Positions 29,850 to 39,415 are shown, numbered from the stretch's first letter. The stretch is DNA of 64,000 nt from Clostridia bacterium (GCA_017436135.1 JAFSDQ010000015.1:77517-141516), one strand, 5' to 3'. The notes: generated by a model from the letters alone, not told the origin. Made by a program: numbers and translations.

Positions 29850-31034
29850 TCAATCATATCTTAATGCATCTATAGGATTAAGCCTTGCAGCATTTCTTGC
29901 CGGTAAATAGCCAAAGGCTATTCCTATCCCCACCGAAACACCAAAGGCAAGAGCAATTGCCCCGGGGGACGGGGTTGCATTCAGCCCCAGGAATTTACCG
30001 CCCACCACTGCAACAATCGAGCCAAGTATAATTCCCAAAATGCCACCTACACCGCTGACGGTTCCTGCCTCTATTACAAATTGTGACAATATTGCTCTGT
30101 TTTTTGCCCCTAAAGATTTTCTTATGCCGATTTCTCTTGTTCTCTCGGTTACTGAAACAAGCATTATATTCATAATTCCAATACCGCCCACCAGCAAGGA
30201 TATTCCTGCAATAAACACCAACAGCAGAGTCATAGTATCCGTCATATCTGTCGCCATATCAAGAACCGTGCTCATACTTGTAACCGTAAAATAATTATCA
30301 TCCCCGATTTTTGCAAGAAGCTCTGCTTTAATAAAATCCATTGCCTCATTTACAACCTCATCACTTTTTGCCGTCACCGTATAAGAGCTTATAAAACTGC
30401 TTAAAGCATATCTTGCCGCCGTTGTATAGGGTATATATACCACATCATCAGCGCCTCCGCTTTCAGAATCGTCCTTTTCCTCAAGAACACCCACTATCTT
30501 ATATGATACACCGCTCAATTTGATAGTCTGACCTATGGGGGATTGACCTCCAAAATATTCCTTTTCAATATAAGAGCCTATAACACAGGTTTTAGCAACG
30601 TTTCTTATATCCATATAATTCAGGAAACGCCCTTTTGACATATTAAGCATCTTAATATCTGCATATTCCTCACTGACTCCTGTTGCATTTGTTACAGCGC
30701 TTTCTGTGCTTGCCCCTGCTCGCACTGTCGCTCTTTGCATTGATACTGTAGGGGAAACATTTGTCAAAAGCTCAGGGTTTTCGTCCCGAAGCTTGTATAT
30801 GTCCTCTTCATATACTGTTCGGCTTCCTCCCCTGTTTTGAACATTTATGGTAATTGAGGTTGTTCCCAGCTCCTCAAATGCATCTATCATCTTCCCTGTC
30901 ATTCCGTTCATAAGACTGACAAGAATAATTACTGCTGCAACCCCGATTATTATCCCCAGCATAGTCAAAAAAGAGCGCATCTTGTCGTACAAAATATTTG
31001 AAAGAGCAAGAGCAAAGGATTTTTTAAGACTCAT
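29850..31034 (-). CDS. MacB-type ABC transporter permease
   Basis: The 394-residue membrane protein has the MacB/FtsX layout. The N-terminal helix (LTMLGIIIGVAAVIILVSLM, about 22-41) is followed by an extracytoplasmic MacB-PCD domain of about 210 residues. The C-terminal FtsX domain has three helices (LLLVFIAGISLLVGGIGIMN; the coupling segment VTERTREIGIRKSLGAKNR; GVSVGIGIAFGYLPARNAAR). These transporters work as mechanotransmitters that drive export of peptides or drugs through partner proteins. It overlaps the ATPase gene by 4 bases (ATGA), so the pair is translationally coupled. The substrate is unknown. Confidence 0.9.
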   Translation of the reverse strand: MSLKKSFALALSNILYDKMRSFLTMLGIIIGVAAVIILVSLMNGMTGKMIDAFEELGTTSITINVQNRGGSRTVYEEDIYKLRDENPELLTNVSPTVSMQRATVRAGASTESAVTNATGVSEEYADIKMLNMSKGRFLNYMDIRNVAKTCVIGSYIEKEYFGGQSPIGQTIKLSGVSYKIVGVLEEKDDSESGGADDVVYIPYTTAARYALSSFISSYTVTAKSDEVVNEAMDFIKAELLAKIGDDNYFTVTSMSTVLDMATDMTDTMTLLLVFIAGISLLVGGIGIMNIMLVSVTERTREIGIRKSLGAKNRAILSQFVIEAGTVSGVGGILGIILGSIVAVVGGKFLGLNATPSPGAIALAFGVSVGIGIAFGYLPARNAARLNPIDALRYD

Positions 31035-31768
31035 ACCACTTCCTCCTCATCTCCTGCATGGACTATGCCGGCAAACTTATTTATATCGGCTGCTCCGTCA
31101 TAGGTAATCTTTCCGTCCTGGATTTTTATAACCCTTTCCGCCTGGGCGGCAATGGTGTTATCGTGAGTAATAAGAACTATGGTATTCCCCTCTTTGTGGA
31201 GCTTCTTTAAAAAGTCAAGGACTTCCTTTCCTGTCCTTGAATCAAGGGCGCCTGTAGGCTCATCTGCAAGGATTACAGACGGCTCTCCCGCAAGGGCCCT
31301 TGCAATAGACACCCTCTGTTGCTGTCCCCCTGACAACTGGGAGGGCATATTCTTCGCCTTATCCTTAAGCCCTACCCTGTCTAATGCAAGGTATGCCCGC
31401 TCCGTTTGTTCCTTTTCCGAAAGCCCCCCATATAAAAGGGGAAGCTCTACATTTTGCCTTACTGTAAGCTTTGGTATAAGATTATATTGCTGAAATATAA
31501 ATCCAAGCATTTTATTTCGGATTTCCGCTTGCTCATCATCCGTCATGGTACTTACATCTGTGCCGTCAAGAAAATATTTCCCCGAGGTAGGCACGTCAAG
31601 ACAGCCTATTATGTTCATGCAAGTAGATTTTCCGCTGCCCGACTGACCTACAATAGCAACAAATTCTCCCTTTTGTATAGTCATTGATATCCCGTCAATT
31701 GCCCGAACCTCATTGTCACCCATTTTATAAATTTTATAGACATCACGAAACTCTATCAATGCAGCCAT
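31031..31768 (-). CDS. MacB-type ABC transporter ATPase
   Basis: The 245-residue ATPase has Walker A GQSGSGKST (41-49), a Q-loop in LGFIFQQYNLIPKLT, the signature LSGGQQQR, Walker B VILADEPTGALD, and the H-loop in IVLITHDN. These are all typical of the LolD/MacB/FtsE class, with an LDSRTGKEVLDFLKKLHKEG D-loop region. It energises the adjacent permease. Its start codon shares one base with the stop of the HlyD gene (TAATG), and its end overlaps the permease start, so the three genes form one tightly coupled unit. Confidence 0.94.
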   Translation of the reverse strand: MAALIEFRDVYKIYKMGDNEVRAIDGISMTIQKGEFVAIVGQSGSGKSTCMNIIGCLDVPTSGKYFLDGTDVSTMTDDEQAEIRNKMLGFIFQQYNLIPKLTVRQNVELPLLYGGLSEKEQTERAYLALDRVGLKDKAKNMPSQLSGGQQQRVSIARALAGEPSVILADEPTGALDSRTGKEVLDFLKKLHKEGNTIVLITHDNTIAAQAERVIKIQDGKITYDGAADINKFAGIVHAGDEEEVV

Positions 31769-33438
31769 TATCTCATACCTCCGCCGCCGGGCATACCGCC
31801 CGGTCGATTCCCGCCTGGCATTCCGCCCATACCGGACATTCCGCCCATACCGGGGAACATCATTTGCTGTTCGCCCCCTGCCGAGGGAGTCACATAAACA
31901 GAGTCACCCTCATTTAACCCCGATATAATCTCTACAAACATATCGTTACTTATCCCTGTTTCAACCTGAACAGTTTTATATCCCTCGGGGGCTCTGTCCT
32001 TTTCATCTGTTTTTTCGCCCTTTACATAAACTGTGTTTCCTCTGTTTACAGCGTTTACAGGAACAACAAGAGTATTCTCCGACTTATTGACTACAATTGA
32101 AGCCTCTATATTCATTCCCGGAAGAAGATTTTCGTCAAAATCGGTTATCCGTATTTTGACAGGATATGTGGTTACTCCGTTTGTCCCGATTGTCCCGTTA
32201 ATACTTACATTCTCTACTATTCCCTTATAAGCTCTGTCTTCCACTGCATCTGCGTTTATGGTAACCTCCTGTCCGACTGCCATCTTTTTTATATCAAGCT
32301 CGTCTACTGACAGCTCAAAGCACAGACTGCTCATATCATATATTACCGCAAGAACATTTGACTCCGAGGCGTTTCCTCCCTCTATTTTATCCCCTGCTTT
32401 TTTGTTTTTTCTTACAACTGTACCTGATATAGGTGCCTTTATTGTGTAGTTATCAAGCTGGTCATACAGCTTTTCCCGTTGCAAATATGCTTCCTGCAGT
32501 GATATATCTGCATTTCTTACCTGGTTGTTTACACTTTCTGATTCTATTTTTGCAAGGCTTTCACCATAAGCCACCTTATCCCCCTTTACTTTGGCTACCT
32601 TTATAATGGTTCCGTTTACCTTTGATGTAACTGTCTTTTTCGACATCGCCTCAAAGCTTCCCACATCATTGCAGGCGTATTCACCAACCATTGCCGTTGC
32701 ACCTGAACCCTCGGAAATCGCCCCCGGGTTGCTTACCTCTATTGTTACATAAGAAATTTTCATATTTCCGCCGGTTGTCTGGCTGCCGCTGCTTACCGAA
32801 ACAACTCTGCCCTCCAGAACATTTCCGTTTTCCACAAGAGTTATATATGCCAATTCTCCCGAAGAGATATTTTCAGCATCCGAGGCATTAAACGGAATTG
32901 TTGCTTTTATTGTATTCGTATCAATTATATCTGCAATTTTTGTACCCGGAGAAACATCATCCCCTACGCTGACATAAACCTCGGCAACTGTTCCTGTAAA
33001 GGGTGCGGTCACATTAAGGTCATCTATAGAATCACGGGCATCGCTTGAAGAATTTTCTGCCTTTTGTATGCTCAAGTTCGAGCTTTTTATACTGTTCATT
33101 GCATCAGAGGAATCTATCTCGTAGAGGACCTGGTCTTTTTGCACCTTATCCCCCTCTTCAAAATCGGCACGCAAAATTTCCCCTGTTACAAGAGGTACAA
33201 CTGTATATTCGTCGTTGGCTTCAATTACCGAATTTCCCGATATACTTTCGGCAAGGCTCATCCTTGAAACAACGGCTTCAGTATTCCCCGTGGTTTCGTC
33301 AATCTTCTTTTTGGGGTGAGCACTCAAAAACACAATTGCAGAAATCGCCAGAAGCAATATTATTATAAAAATAACTTTATGCCGTTTAACTGTGCTCCAT
33401 ATCCTTGAGAAAAATCCTCTTTTTTTCTTTTCTCCCAT
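31768..33438 (-). CDS. HlyD/MacA-type membrane-fusion (adaptor) protein
   Basis: The 556-residue product has a short cytoplasmic N-terminus rich in Lys, one transmembrane helix (VIFIIILLLAISAIVFLSAH, about 24-43), then barrel-sandwich and coiled-coil segments. The first lipoyl half is at about 60-150 (VTGEILRADFEEGDKVQKDQ), with a repeated lipoyl unit near 270-360 (TIKAPISGTVVRKNKKAGDK) and beta-barrel domains to about 515. It is longer than classical adaptors because the hairpin/lipoyl part is duplicated. The last 35 residues are an unusual Gly-Met-Pro-rich tail. In monoderm bacteria such adaptors assist MacB-like exporters outside the membrane. It is the first gene of the export operon. Confidence 0.88.
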   Translation of the reverse strand: MGEKKKRGFFSRIWSTVKRHKVIFIIILLLAISAIVFLSAHPKKKIDETTGNTEAVVSRMSLAESISGNSVIEANDEYTVVPLVTGEILRADFEEGDKVQKDQVLYEIDSSDAMNSIKSSNLSIQKAENSSSDARDSIDDLNVTAPFTGTVAEVYVSVGDDVSPGTKIADIIDTNTIKATIPFNASDAENISSGELAYITLVENGNVLEGRVVSVSSGSQTTGGNMKISYVTIEVSNPGAISEGSGATAMVGEYACNDVGSFEAMSKKTVTSKVNGTIIKVAKVKGDKVAYGESLAKIESESVNNQVRNADISLQEAYLQREKLYDQLDNYTIKAPISGTVVRKNKKAGDKIEGGNASESNVLAVIYDMSSLCFELSVDELDIKKMAVGQEVTINADAVEDRAYKGIVENVSINGTIGTNGVTTYPVKIRITDFDENLLPGMNIEASIVVNKSENTLVVPVNAVNRGNTVYVKGEKTDEKDRAPEGYKTVQVETGISNDMFVEIISGLNEGDSVYVTPSAGGEQQMMFPGMGGMSGMGGMPGGNRPGGMPGGGGMR

Positions 33439-33592
33439 TTGATCAACCTCGCTTTTCGTCCTTATGGGCTTGATTTTCTGTTACTATTTATTTTCTAAAA
33501 AATAAGATTAAAAGTCAAGCAGTAAATCGTAAACAATTTGTAAATTTTTTTAGTTATTACAAATAATCCCTATAGTATAATATACAAAGGCT

Positions 33593-33636
33593 AAAACTAA
33601 AATAACTCCGAAAATTTTCGGAGTTATTTTAGTTTT
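33593..33636. terminator. Perfect 44-bp palindromic terminator after the capsid module
   Basis: AAAACTAAAATAACTCCGAA and its exact reverse complement form a 22-bp stem with A and T runs at both ends. It lies just beyond the last virion-module gene and upstream of the HlyD operon. It should terminate the minus-strand capsid transcript and insulate it from the export operon. Confidence 0.88.
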
Positions 33637-33640
33637 AAAA

Positions 33641-34843
33641 TCAATAGCCTAACAGGATTTTTCGGGTTTCTGCCTTTATTTTGTCATTTTTCAGCTGCAC
33701 TCCTTCGGTTTCTCCCTCTAACAAAGAGCGATAATATTCCTCATAAATGCTCTTTTGATAGTTGTCGTGCCTTATGCTGTCATTTTCCAAAATTCTGTTT
33801 GCCAAATCCACAGGATTGAAAATCTCGCTCCAATAATTATCTCGCTCTTGAGTGTCATACTTCTGCTGATTGAATTTTTCGCTCCAGCCTCTTTCGTATC
33901 TCTCCTGCTCTTTAGCTCTTTCTTCACTGTCCCGCTCTGTCACTGATTTTGCAGAATAATTGGCGTTTTCTGCAAGCTGATTATTTGCAGCCACCGCATT
34001 ATCGTAGGTCTTGTCATACACATTTAAAATCTTGTCTATAAGATCCATATCTCCACGATAGCTGTCGTAATACCTTTGATATGCCTGCTCTGCAAGCTGG
34101 GGAATAACATCTGAAATCTGCTTTGCATAATATTGGTTTGCAAGGGCACCTGCTGTCACACCTGCAGAATTTGTGTATCCCCCTGTAAGAGCCGAATAAC
34201 TTGCCATTGCATCTCTGCTTGCTCTGTCGGATTCCTGCATATATTTTGCTCTGTAGGCTTTATATACAGGGTCATCATTGGGGTCGTAGGAAAATTCCTT
34301 GCGGTTTTTCAGCCCATTGATAATTTCTTCCATCACAGGCATCCAGTCAGACTCGTACTCCTGCGCCAATTTATCAGGGGTTTCTATTCCCATGGTATCA
34401 GCATATTTTTCAACAAGGGAGTTTACATCGTCAGCCCACGCCCACGCTTTTCCCTCATTGTCGATATACAGGGTATTGAGAGGCACGCCACCTATGGATA
34501 CAGTATCATTTCCATAGGTCAGGGCATCTGCCCCCAATCCATATTTCCCCGCTGCCGAGCCATAGGCATCGCTTACCCTGACAACAGGGTTTCTGCTGTC
34601 CTTATAGAAGCTTGTGACGCTTTTTTGTATTTCAGCTTCTGGGGCATAAGTTATACCCGCATCTGAATCGTAATAGGAAGGCTTCATAAAATCCTTGCCG
34701 TTTAGAGTAACGTTTCCTGTCACATCATTAAATCCTATGGACTTATCAGAAAATCCCATTTTGTTCAAGGTCGCCCTTATTCCCACTGCGCCGTCTTTTA
34801 CGGGGATATCTTTTTTCTTTTCTGATTCTATAGTATTAGCCAT
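33641..34843 (-). CDS. Phage-type structural protein, coiled-coil, unknown
   Basis: The 400-residue protein is not recognised as a named family. The N-terminal 160 residues contain short beta-repeat-like segments (SIGFNDVTGNVTLNGKDF, SIGGVPLNTLYIDNEGKAW). The rest is strongly helical and charged (RASRDAMASYSALTGGYTNS, then long E/K/Q/R-rich stretches such as DSEERAKEQERYERGW), compatible with an internal virion or tail-tube protein. The Ala/Gly/Ser-rich SALTGGYTNSAGVTAGALAN segment recalls phage internal or ejection proteins. It has no signal peptide. It is the last gene of the virion module, 23 bp after the gp10-like gene, and is followed by a strong terminator. Confidence 0.6.
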   Translation of the reverse strand: MANTIESEKKKDIPVKDGAVGIRATLNKMGFSDKSIGFNDVTGNVTLNGKDFMKPSYYDSDAGITYAPEAEIQKSVTSFYKDSRNPVVRVSDAYGSAAGKYGLGADALTYGNDTVSIGGVPLNTLYIDNEGKAWAWADDVNSLVEKYADTMGIETPDKLAQEYESDWMPVMEEIINGLKNRKEFSYDPNDDPVYKAYRAKYMQESDRASRDAMASYSALTGGYTNSAGVTAGALANQYYAKQISDVIPQLAEQAYQRYYDSYRGDMDLIDKILNVYDKTYDNAVAANNQLAENANYSAKSVTERDSEERAKEQERYERGWSEKFNQQKYDTQERDNYWSEIFNPVDLANRILENDSIRHDNYQKSIYEEYYRSLLEGETEGVQLKNDKIKAETRKILLGY

Positions 34844-34866
34844 AAAATCCTCCTTTCTTCTCGCGT

Positions 34867-36525
34867 TTAATATGTTCTTCCTCCGTTATGGGAAGTAATC
34901 TCAATATCATGAATTACCACCTTGCCGCAGCCCTCAACCATCACGCGAAAGCTGTTGCATTTACCAAACCTCACAGGGACACAATGTGTGGAAAAGCCAC
35001 TGTGGGATATTTCTCCGTATTTGATAAAATCTCCTCCGTCAAAGGAAAGATACACATTTACAGAGGAATTTTCCTCCATATCCATTCGAAGCCATATACA
35101 GGAGAGGCCTTTGTTTTCTATCATATCGTAGGTAAATCTCTTTGATACAACACACCAGGAGGTAGGCTCATCCCCTCCGTTCATTCTCCACATTTCTCCA
35201 TCAGCTATGCCGTAAAGACTGCCGTTATAGGAACAAAATCCTTCAAATACCGTGTCGTCCTCTCTTACCCAGATGCCTGTATCGGGAGTGTACACAAGAA
35301 CATCTGTTTTTCCGTCTTTTCCTTGAGCAGAACAATAATAATGCCTGCCGTCAGAGCCGGAAACACAAGACGTATATTCCCCTTTAAGCTGGGGAGCTAT
35401 TCCAAATGGTTCGCCTCCGCTGTATCCTTTGAAGCCGTCGTTTGACAGATAATAAAGAACACCGCCTATTTCGCAAATGCTTCTTCCGTCAATGCAACCC
35501 CCTGCCGTTTGCTTGGGCATAGCAAAATTTACCGGAGCATCTCCGTAGATATGGTGAATACACTCTCTTTTAAATGCAACAACCGCTGTGCGATAGCTGC
35601 ATATACCTGTGAATTCTCCCCCTGTACCTACCATTCCGTACCAGCTGTCGTCACCCAGACCCTGATAGGAGTAAAAGCTTGTGCAATCTCCAAGTCTTGA
35701 TGCGTATATACATTCACCCGAGGTGGCTGTTCCCCACAGACGATTGTTATGGACACAAATGTTGTCCATATCGGGGACAGAAACCTTTATTGTGACTGTA
35801 CCGCTTTCTGTACCATTTGTAAATTCAGCTCTCTGCCCTTTTTTGTTATACATTAAAAGGGTTATTTTGTTTGTGCTTACCGAGTCTACCACCATGCTGA
35901 CAATATCATTTTCTGAAGCGTAATCCTTTCTGCCCGACACCGTTTTTGTATTATTTTTTGTGTTCTGACAGCCTGATATAACAATACTGTCACCTACAGA
36001 AAAGTTTTTGGAAAAATCAACATTACTTGCAGAAATATACGAAGTATATGTATCCGTGGTATTGTTGTGGGAGGAATAAAAATTAAGATTTTTTACCTGC
36101 ATAATCTTCTCCATAGAGGTCAGAGAGTCCGATATCTCCCCTGTTTCAGGGGAGGGGAGATAATCATAGTAAACCTTGTCAGGAAATATGCAAATTTTGC
36201 CGTTAAAATCAGCCACTGCCTTTTTGCCCTCTGTCAGCTCTCCTTTTATTTTTGTTCCCTTGTAATAAAAATATTTTCCTGCCACCCCTGTAAAGGCTGT
36301 CAGTTCACCCCCTGTATATTCAGGAGCACAAAGGGAGCAAGCTCCAGGCGCTGATGCAATGTATTTTCTCGCCTCTCTCGGCATGAGAGAGGGAATTGCA
36401 TCTCCTGACATATTAGTCATTTCTGTAAGGGACGAGTCAGCTATTTTATCTCTTCTGTCAAGCCCTGCAAACACCTTCAGTTGAGTCCTTGAGTTGCTTT
36501 TTGCCTGAAAATATGGTAATGCCAT
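34867..36525 (-). CDS. Phage tail/DNA-stabilisation-like protein (gp10-type, putative)
   Basis: The 552-residue protein is beta-rich, with repeated Gly-Tyr/Trp strand motifs spaced as in a beta-propeller (NICVHNNRLWGTATSGECIY, SYRTAVVAFKRECIHHIYGD, IGGVLYYLSNDGFKGYSGG, YNGSLYGIADGEMWRMNGG). Its start, with an F.GLDRRDKIADSSLTEMTN segment, resembles podovirus packaged-DNA stabilisation/tail-hub proteins. That assignment rests on overall look and gene order, not on a diagnostic motif. It lies 22 bp after the connector-like gene. Confidence 0.55.
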   Translation of the reverse strand: MALPYFQAKSNSRTQLKVFAGLDRRDKIADSSLTEMTNMSGDAIPSLMPREARKYIASAPGACSLCAPEYTGGELTAFTGVAGKYFYYKGTKIKGELTEGKKAVADFNGKICIFPDKVYYDYLPSPETGEISDSLTSMEKIMQVKNLNFYSSHNNTTDTYTSYISASNVDFSKNFSVGDSIVISGCQNTKNNTKTVSGRKDYASENDIVSMVVDSVSTNKITLLMYNKKGQRAEFTNGTESGTVTIKVSVPDMDNICVHNNRLWGTATSGECIYASRLGDCTSFYSYQGLGDDSWYGMVGTGGEFTGICSYRTAVVAFKRECIHHIYGDAPVNFAMPKQTAGGCIDGRSICEIGGVLYYLSNDGFKGYSGGEPFGIAPQLKGEYTSCVSGSDGRHYYCSAQGKDGKTDVLVYTPDTGIWVREDDTVFEGFCSYNGSLYGIADGEMWRMNGGDEPTSWCVVSKRFTYDMIENKGLSCIWLRMDMEENSSVNVYLSFDGGDFIKYGEISHSGFSTHCVPVRFGKCNSFRVMVEGCGKVVIHDIEITSHNGGRTY

Positions 36526-36547
36526 CTATATACACCCCCTCTCCTTT

Positions 36548-37330
36548 CTATACACAGCTATAGTTTCTGAAGTTTGCTTTTGTAGTCATGGGTCTGCGGC
36601 CGCCGTACTCCCTCATCAGCTCCTCATACAGGAAGTTATATTGTGTCATGTGGGCATTATAACTTGTGTAATCGTGCTGATATAGAGCGCATTTGGCAAG
36701 AATATATTCTATGTACATAGTATCGTAGGGGGCTTCATCAATTTCCGTAACATCATCTATTACCCGCCTGATAGCGAGAGGGGCCTCTGTTTGTGCATTC
36801 AACACCTCACGGTCCAGAATAATTTTATCATCTCCCACTTCCATTACATGCACAGCTTCTGCCTTTTTCCAGTCAGGGGCTTCCTGAATATTTGAAAGAG
36901 TTGCAATTTCTATTGTGTCACCTGTAATAAAGGGGGATTCGGTAATTTCTATCGTGTCTGTTCCTGTGTTAAATTCCCCCACAATCTCGGGATTTCTTAC
37001 AGGCTTTGGCAAAACCAGATAAACCACCCTGAATTTTTGTTTTATTCCCGTTTCCCGGGGGGCGCAAAAATTGTCTGCAAAGCTGCGAAAATCGTATTTA
37101 TTAAACAGTTGATTTCCCACATATACCAGCTCTACCCTTTCAAAGGGAATATCATCAGGAAGAACAAGCTCTCCGCAGCCGTCAACCTCTGTTTCTATTA
37201 CACCATAAATTTTTATAATATTCCGACGCAAGCTTGCCGTTACCTCATCACACCAGCTAATCTTTTCCTCAAGGGTGTATGGGTTGGGGCATAGGGCGTC
37301 GGCTCTCTCTATTGCCCTTAATATCTCCAC
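36548..37330 (-). CDS. Phage head-completion/connector-like protein (putative)
   Basis: The 260-residue protein begins with a helical segment typical of phage head-tail connector proteins (AIERADALCPNPYTLEEKIS WCDEVTASLRR, written in two parts). A beta-rich middle portion follows (TIEITESPFITGDTIEIATL), then a C-terminal helical part (MYIEYILAKCALYQHDYTSY). N-terminal helices of this kind pack around the portal in head-completion proteins of tailed phages. It lies 7 bp after the 79-residue gene. Assignment is by pattern and position. Confidence 0.55.
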   Translation of the reverse strand: MEILRAIERADALCPNPYTLEEKISWCDEVTASLRRNIIKIYGVIETEVDGCGELVLPDDIPFERVELVYVGNQLFNKYDFRSFADNFCAPRETGIKQKFRVVYLVLPKPVRNPEIVGEFNTGTDTIEITESPFITGDTIEIATLSNIQEAPDWKKAEAVHVMEVGDDKIILDREVLNAQTEAPLAIRRVIDDVTEIDEAPYDTMYIEYILAKCALYQHDYTSYNAHMTQYNFLYEELMREYGGRRPMTTKANFRNYSCV

Positions 37331-37337
37331 GTTGCAC

Positions 37338-37577
37338 CTATCCTTTCAGGCTTTCCATATACTTTTGGGCAGCAAGCTCCTGTAGCCTGCTTCTCTCCAA
37401 TACAAGAGCAACGCATCTTGGAACCATAACCTGAACGCCTCTTTGAATCTGATAATTTGTACCGTTTACCGTAACAGTAAGGTCATCCTTGTACTTTGCA
37501 TTATCCTTAATAAGCATTACAGGAACCGCCTCATTATAGAAAGCCTCTGTGTTTGGTTTCTTTGCTTTTGTCGCCAT
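37338..37577 (-). CDS. Small phage-module protein
   Basis: The 79-residue protein contains a compact core (LTVTVNGTNYQIQRGVQVMV PRCVALVLERS in two parts), where NGxxYxIxRG.V.VP resembles small proteins found next to capsid genes in many Clostridia phages. It is probably a head-decoration or structural accessory protein. Its position directly after the major capsid gene supports this. No characterised family was recognised. Confidence 0.6.
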   Translation of the reverse strand: MATKAKKPNTEAFYNEAVPVMLIKDNAKYKDDLTVTVNGTNYQIQRGVQVMVPRCVALVLERSRLQELAAQKYMESLKG

Positions 37578-37642
37578 TTTATATCTCCTTTCCTTGGGGC
37601 TGTCCCCAAATTTGGGGGACAGCCCATACTATAAATCAGTTT

Positions 37643-38881
37643 TTAATAACTGCAGGTTGTTTCTACACGAACAAGAAATTCAGGTGAGAGAATTTCTGCA
37701 GTCTGTGTCGCCTTCCAGCCAACTGTACTTCTCTGGTCAAGAGGGTCGCCTGTACCGGCACTGCCCTTTTGCTTGAGAATAGTTTCAAGACCGCCGCCGT
37801 TAATATTGGTTACACCATAAGCATTCTGTCCTACAAATAATGTAGAATAGATATTTCTGCCCTGTGCGCCTGCGCCTGCAGGATAAATTACGCAACCGCT
37901 TATGATTGAGGCATCAGGAGCCTCCTCCACTGTTATTGTTGCACTTCCCGCAACACCTGCCGCAGCAATTGAAATCTTGTAGTCAAAGCCGTTAATCTGA
38001 ATGCTTCTGCCCGAAAGAGCGTCAGCATCAGCTGCAGACAGCTCCTCCTTGATTGTAATTGTGCTGCCTGAAACAGAAGCAACTGTCAAGGTTCTTGCAT
38101 TGCCTGTTTCAACTGTTTCTGCATTTCGGAGATTTTCTGCGGAGAAGATTTTTGCTTCTGTAGATTCAACAAATACAACTCCGTGAATTTTACCGATTGC
38201 ACCCTTATACCAATCCTCTGGGTCAACATTCTGCTTTACTGCCTTCCATTCGGGGTCGTTTGTAAGGTCGTTTGCAACGTCAGGGTGAATAATTGCCACA
38301 TAACAGCCATCCTTAAAGGGGGTTGCGTTATTTCTCTTAAGGGTTGCAACAGCTCTCTTTACTGCCGCAACAGAAAGATAGTCGTTGTCCTCATAGTTTG
38401 CAAGACCGCCTACCAGCAAGGCTCTGTCTGCCTTGCCGTTACCATACTGAACATTTGTACCTGCGTTAATCTTTTCGCGTATAACTGTGTCCAGAGTACG
38501 GCCTGCCTGGTCGCCAAGAACAGTCTGTGTTTCGTTGATTATAGCATCAACAGAGGATAATGTAAGCATATCAGAAAGTGTTACATAATCACCATACTGT
38601 TCAACTGTAGATTCAACTGTTGTTACGTTAAGGGAATTACCCGTGGGGGTTACACCCTCTGTAAGAGGAACAAGCGCCTTGGGAAGAGGACTGAACTTTC
38701 TGAATTCTATAGTCTTTCCGCTTCCTGCAGGAATCGGCTTCTGCTGACCAAACTGTGCATGCACAAGCTTGGGAGTAGCAAAGCGGATAAGCGCCTTGTC
38801 ATAATAGGTTTTCATTTCGGGAGTAAGATTGTTTCCCCCGTTGTTTGTAGCAGTTGTCTGGGTATTGTAGTTTATACTCAT
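37643..38881 (-). CDS. N4-gp56-family major capsid protein
   Basis: The 412-residue protein has the features of this HK97-fold capsid family. These are the N-terminal TPEMKTYYDKALIRFATPKL and the conserved GKTIEFRKFSPLPKALVPLT (family motif 'F.ky.pL.~a..pLtEG'). Then follow a strand-rich VESTVEQYGDYVTLSDML, VAIIHPDVANDLTNDPEWKA (conserved 'iHP.v..dL..d..w'), the GAIGKIHGVVFVEST segment, and a C-terminal GAGAQGRNIYSTLFVGQNAY block. It would self-assemble into the virion shell. Length and motif order are intact with no frameshift. Confidence 0.88.
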   Translation of the reverse strand: MSINYNTQTTATNNGGNNLTPEMKTYYDKALIRFATPKLVHAQFGQQKPIPAGSGKTIEFRKFSPLPKALVPLTEGVTPTGNSLNVTTVESTVEQYGDYVTLSDMLTLSSVDAIINETQTVLGDQAGRTLDTVIREKINAGTNVQYGNGKADRALLVGGLANYEDNDYLSVAAVKRAVATLKRNNATPFKDGCYVAIIHPDVANDLTNDPEWKAVKQNVDPEDWYKGAIGKIHGVVFVESTEAKIFSAENLRNAETVETGNARTLTVASVSGSTITIKEELSAADADALSGRSIQINGFDYKISIAAAGVAGSATITVEEAPDASIISGCVIYPAGAGAQGRNIYSTLFVGQNAYGVTNINGGGLETILKQKGSAGTGDPLDQRSTVGWKATQTAEILSPEFLVRVETTCSY

Positions 38882-38938
38882 ATAAAATCTTCCTTTCTTT
38901 TTGTAATACTTTGTTTCTTTTGCATATTACTGCGTAAT

Positions 38939-39415
38939 TTAGAAGCTTATCTTTTCGCCGTTGCGGGCTCTTTCGATAATTGCATCTATTTCCTTGTCAG
39001 ATAAATCCTTGGGATTTTTCTTCACAACAGCAGGGCTGTTCTTGCCTGCACCGTTTTCAGCAATACGATTTCTGCGCCCTTCATATCTTGCAAGGGCTTC
39101 CTGTACAGCCTCTGTTATAAGCTCTTCAGCATGAACAAGAACAAATGCCTCTTCAAGAGTCAATCCCTTTTCCAAAACATAAGCTTTAAATGCGGGATTT
39201 TTCATTTCCTCTTCCATATTGAAGTCGGGCTTCTTTTTCAGAAAATCACGATGTTGCTGTGCGATTTCCTCGACTCTGCTCTCGATAAAGGCTTCTCTTT
39301 CCTCATCTGCCATGGGAAGCTTACCGCCTTTTTCCTTTGCGTCGCCTTTGCCGCCCTTTACCAGGGTGTTCATAGTTGGCTCTGTTTGTTTTTTTGTTGT
39401 GTAAAAATTTAACAT
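38939..39415 (-). CDS. Scaffold-like phage protein
   Basis: The product is 158 residues from ATG 39415, chosen because AGAGGAG precedes it at about 6 bases; an upstream in-frame ATG adds seven residues without a site. It is highly charged and helical (EEREAFIESRVEEIAQQHRD, ELITEAVQEALARYEGRRNR) with a short basic tail (KNPKDLSDKEIDAIIERARN). This composition and its position immediately before the major capsid gene fit a capsid scaffolding protein. A small hairpin GCTTCAT/ATGAAGC at 39430-39446 lies just before the ribosome binding site. Confidence 0.6.
   Translation of the reverse strand: MLNFYTTKKQTEPTMNTLVKGGKGDAKEKGGKLPMADEEREAFIESRVEEIAQQHRDFLKKKPDFNMEEEMKNPAFKAYVLEKGLTLEEAFVLVHAEELITEAVQEALARYEGRRNRIAENGAGKNSPAVVKKNPKDLSDKEIDAIIERARNGEKISF

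Noticed and set aside
33593..33636. Palindrome near the HlyD gene as an operator
   Set aside because: The 22-bp perfect stem with A/T runs directly after the last virion gene fits a terminator far better.
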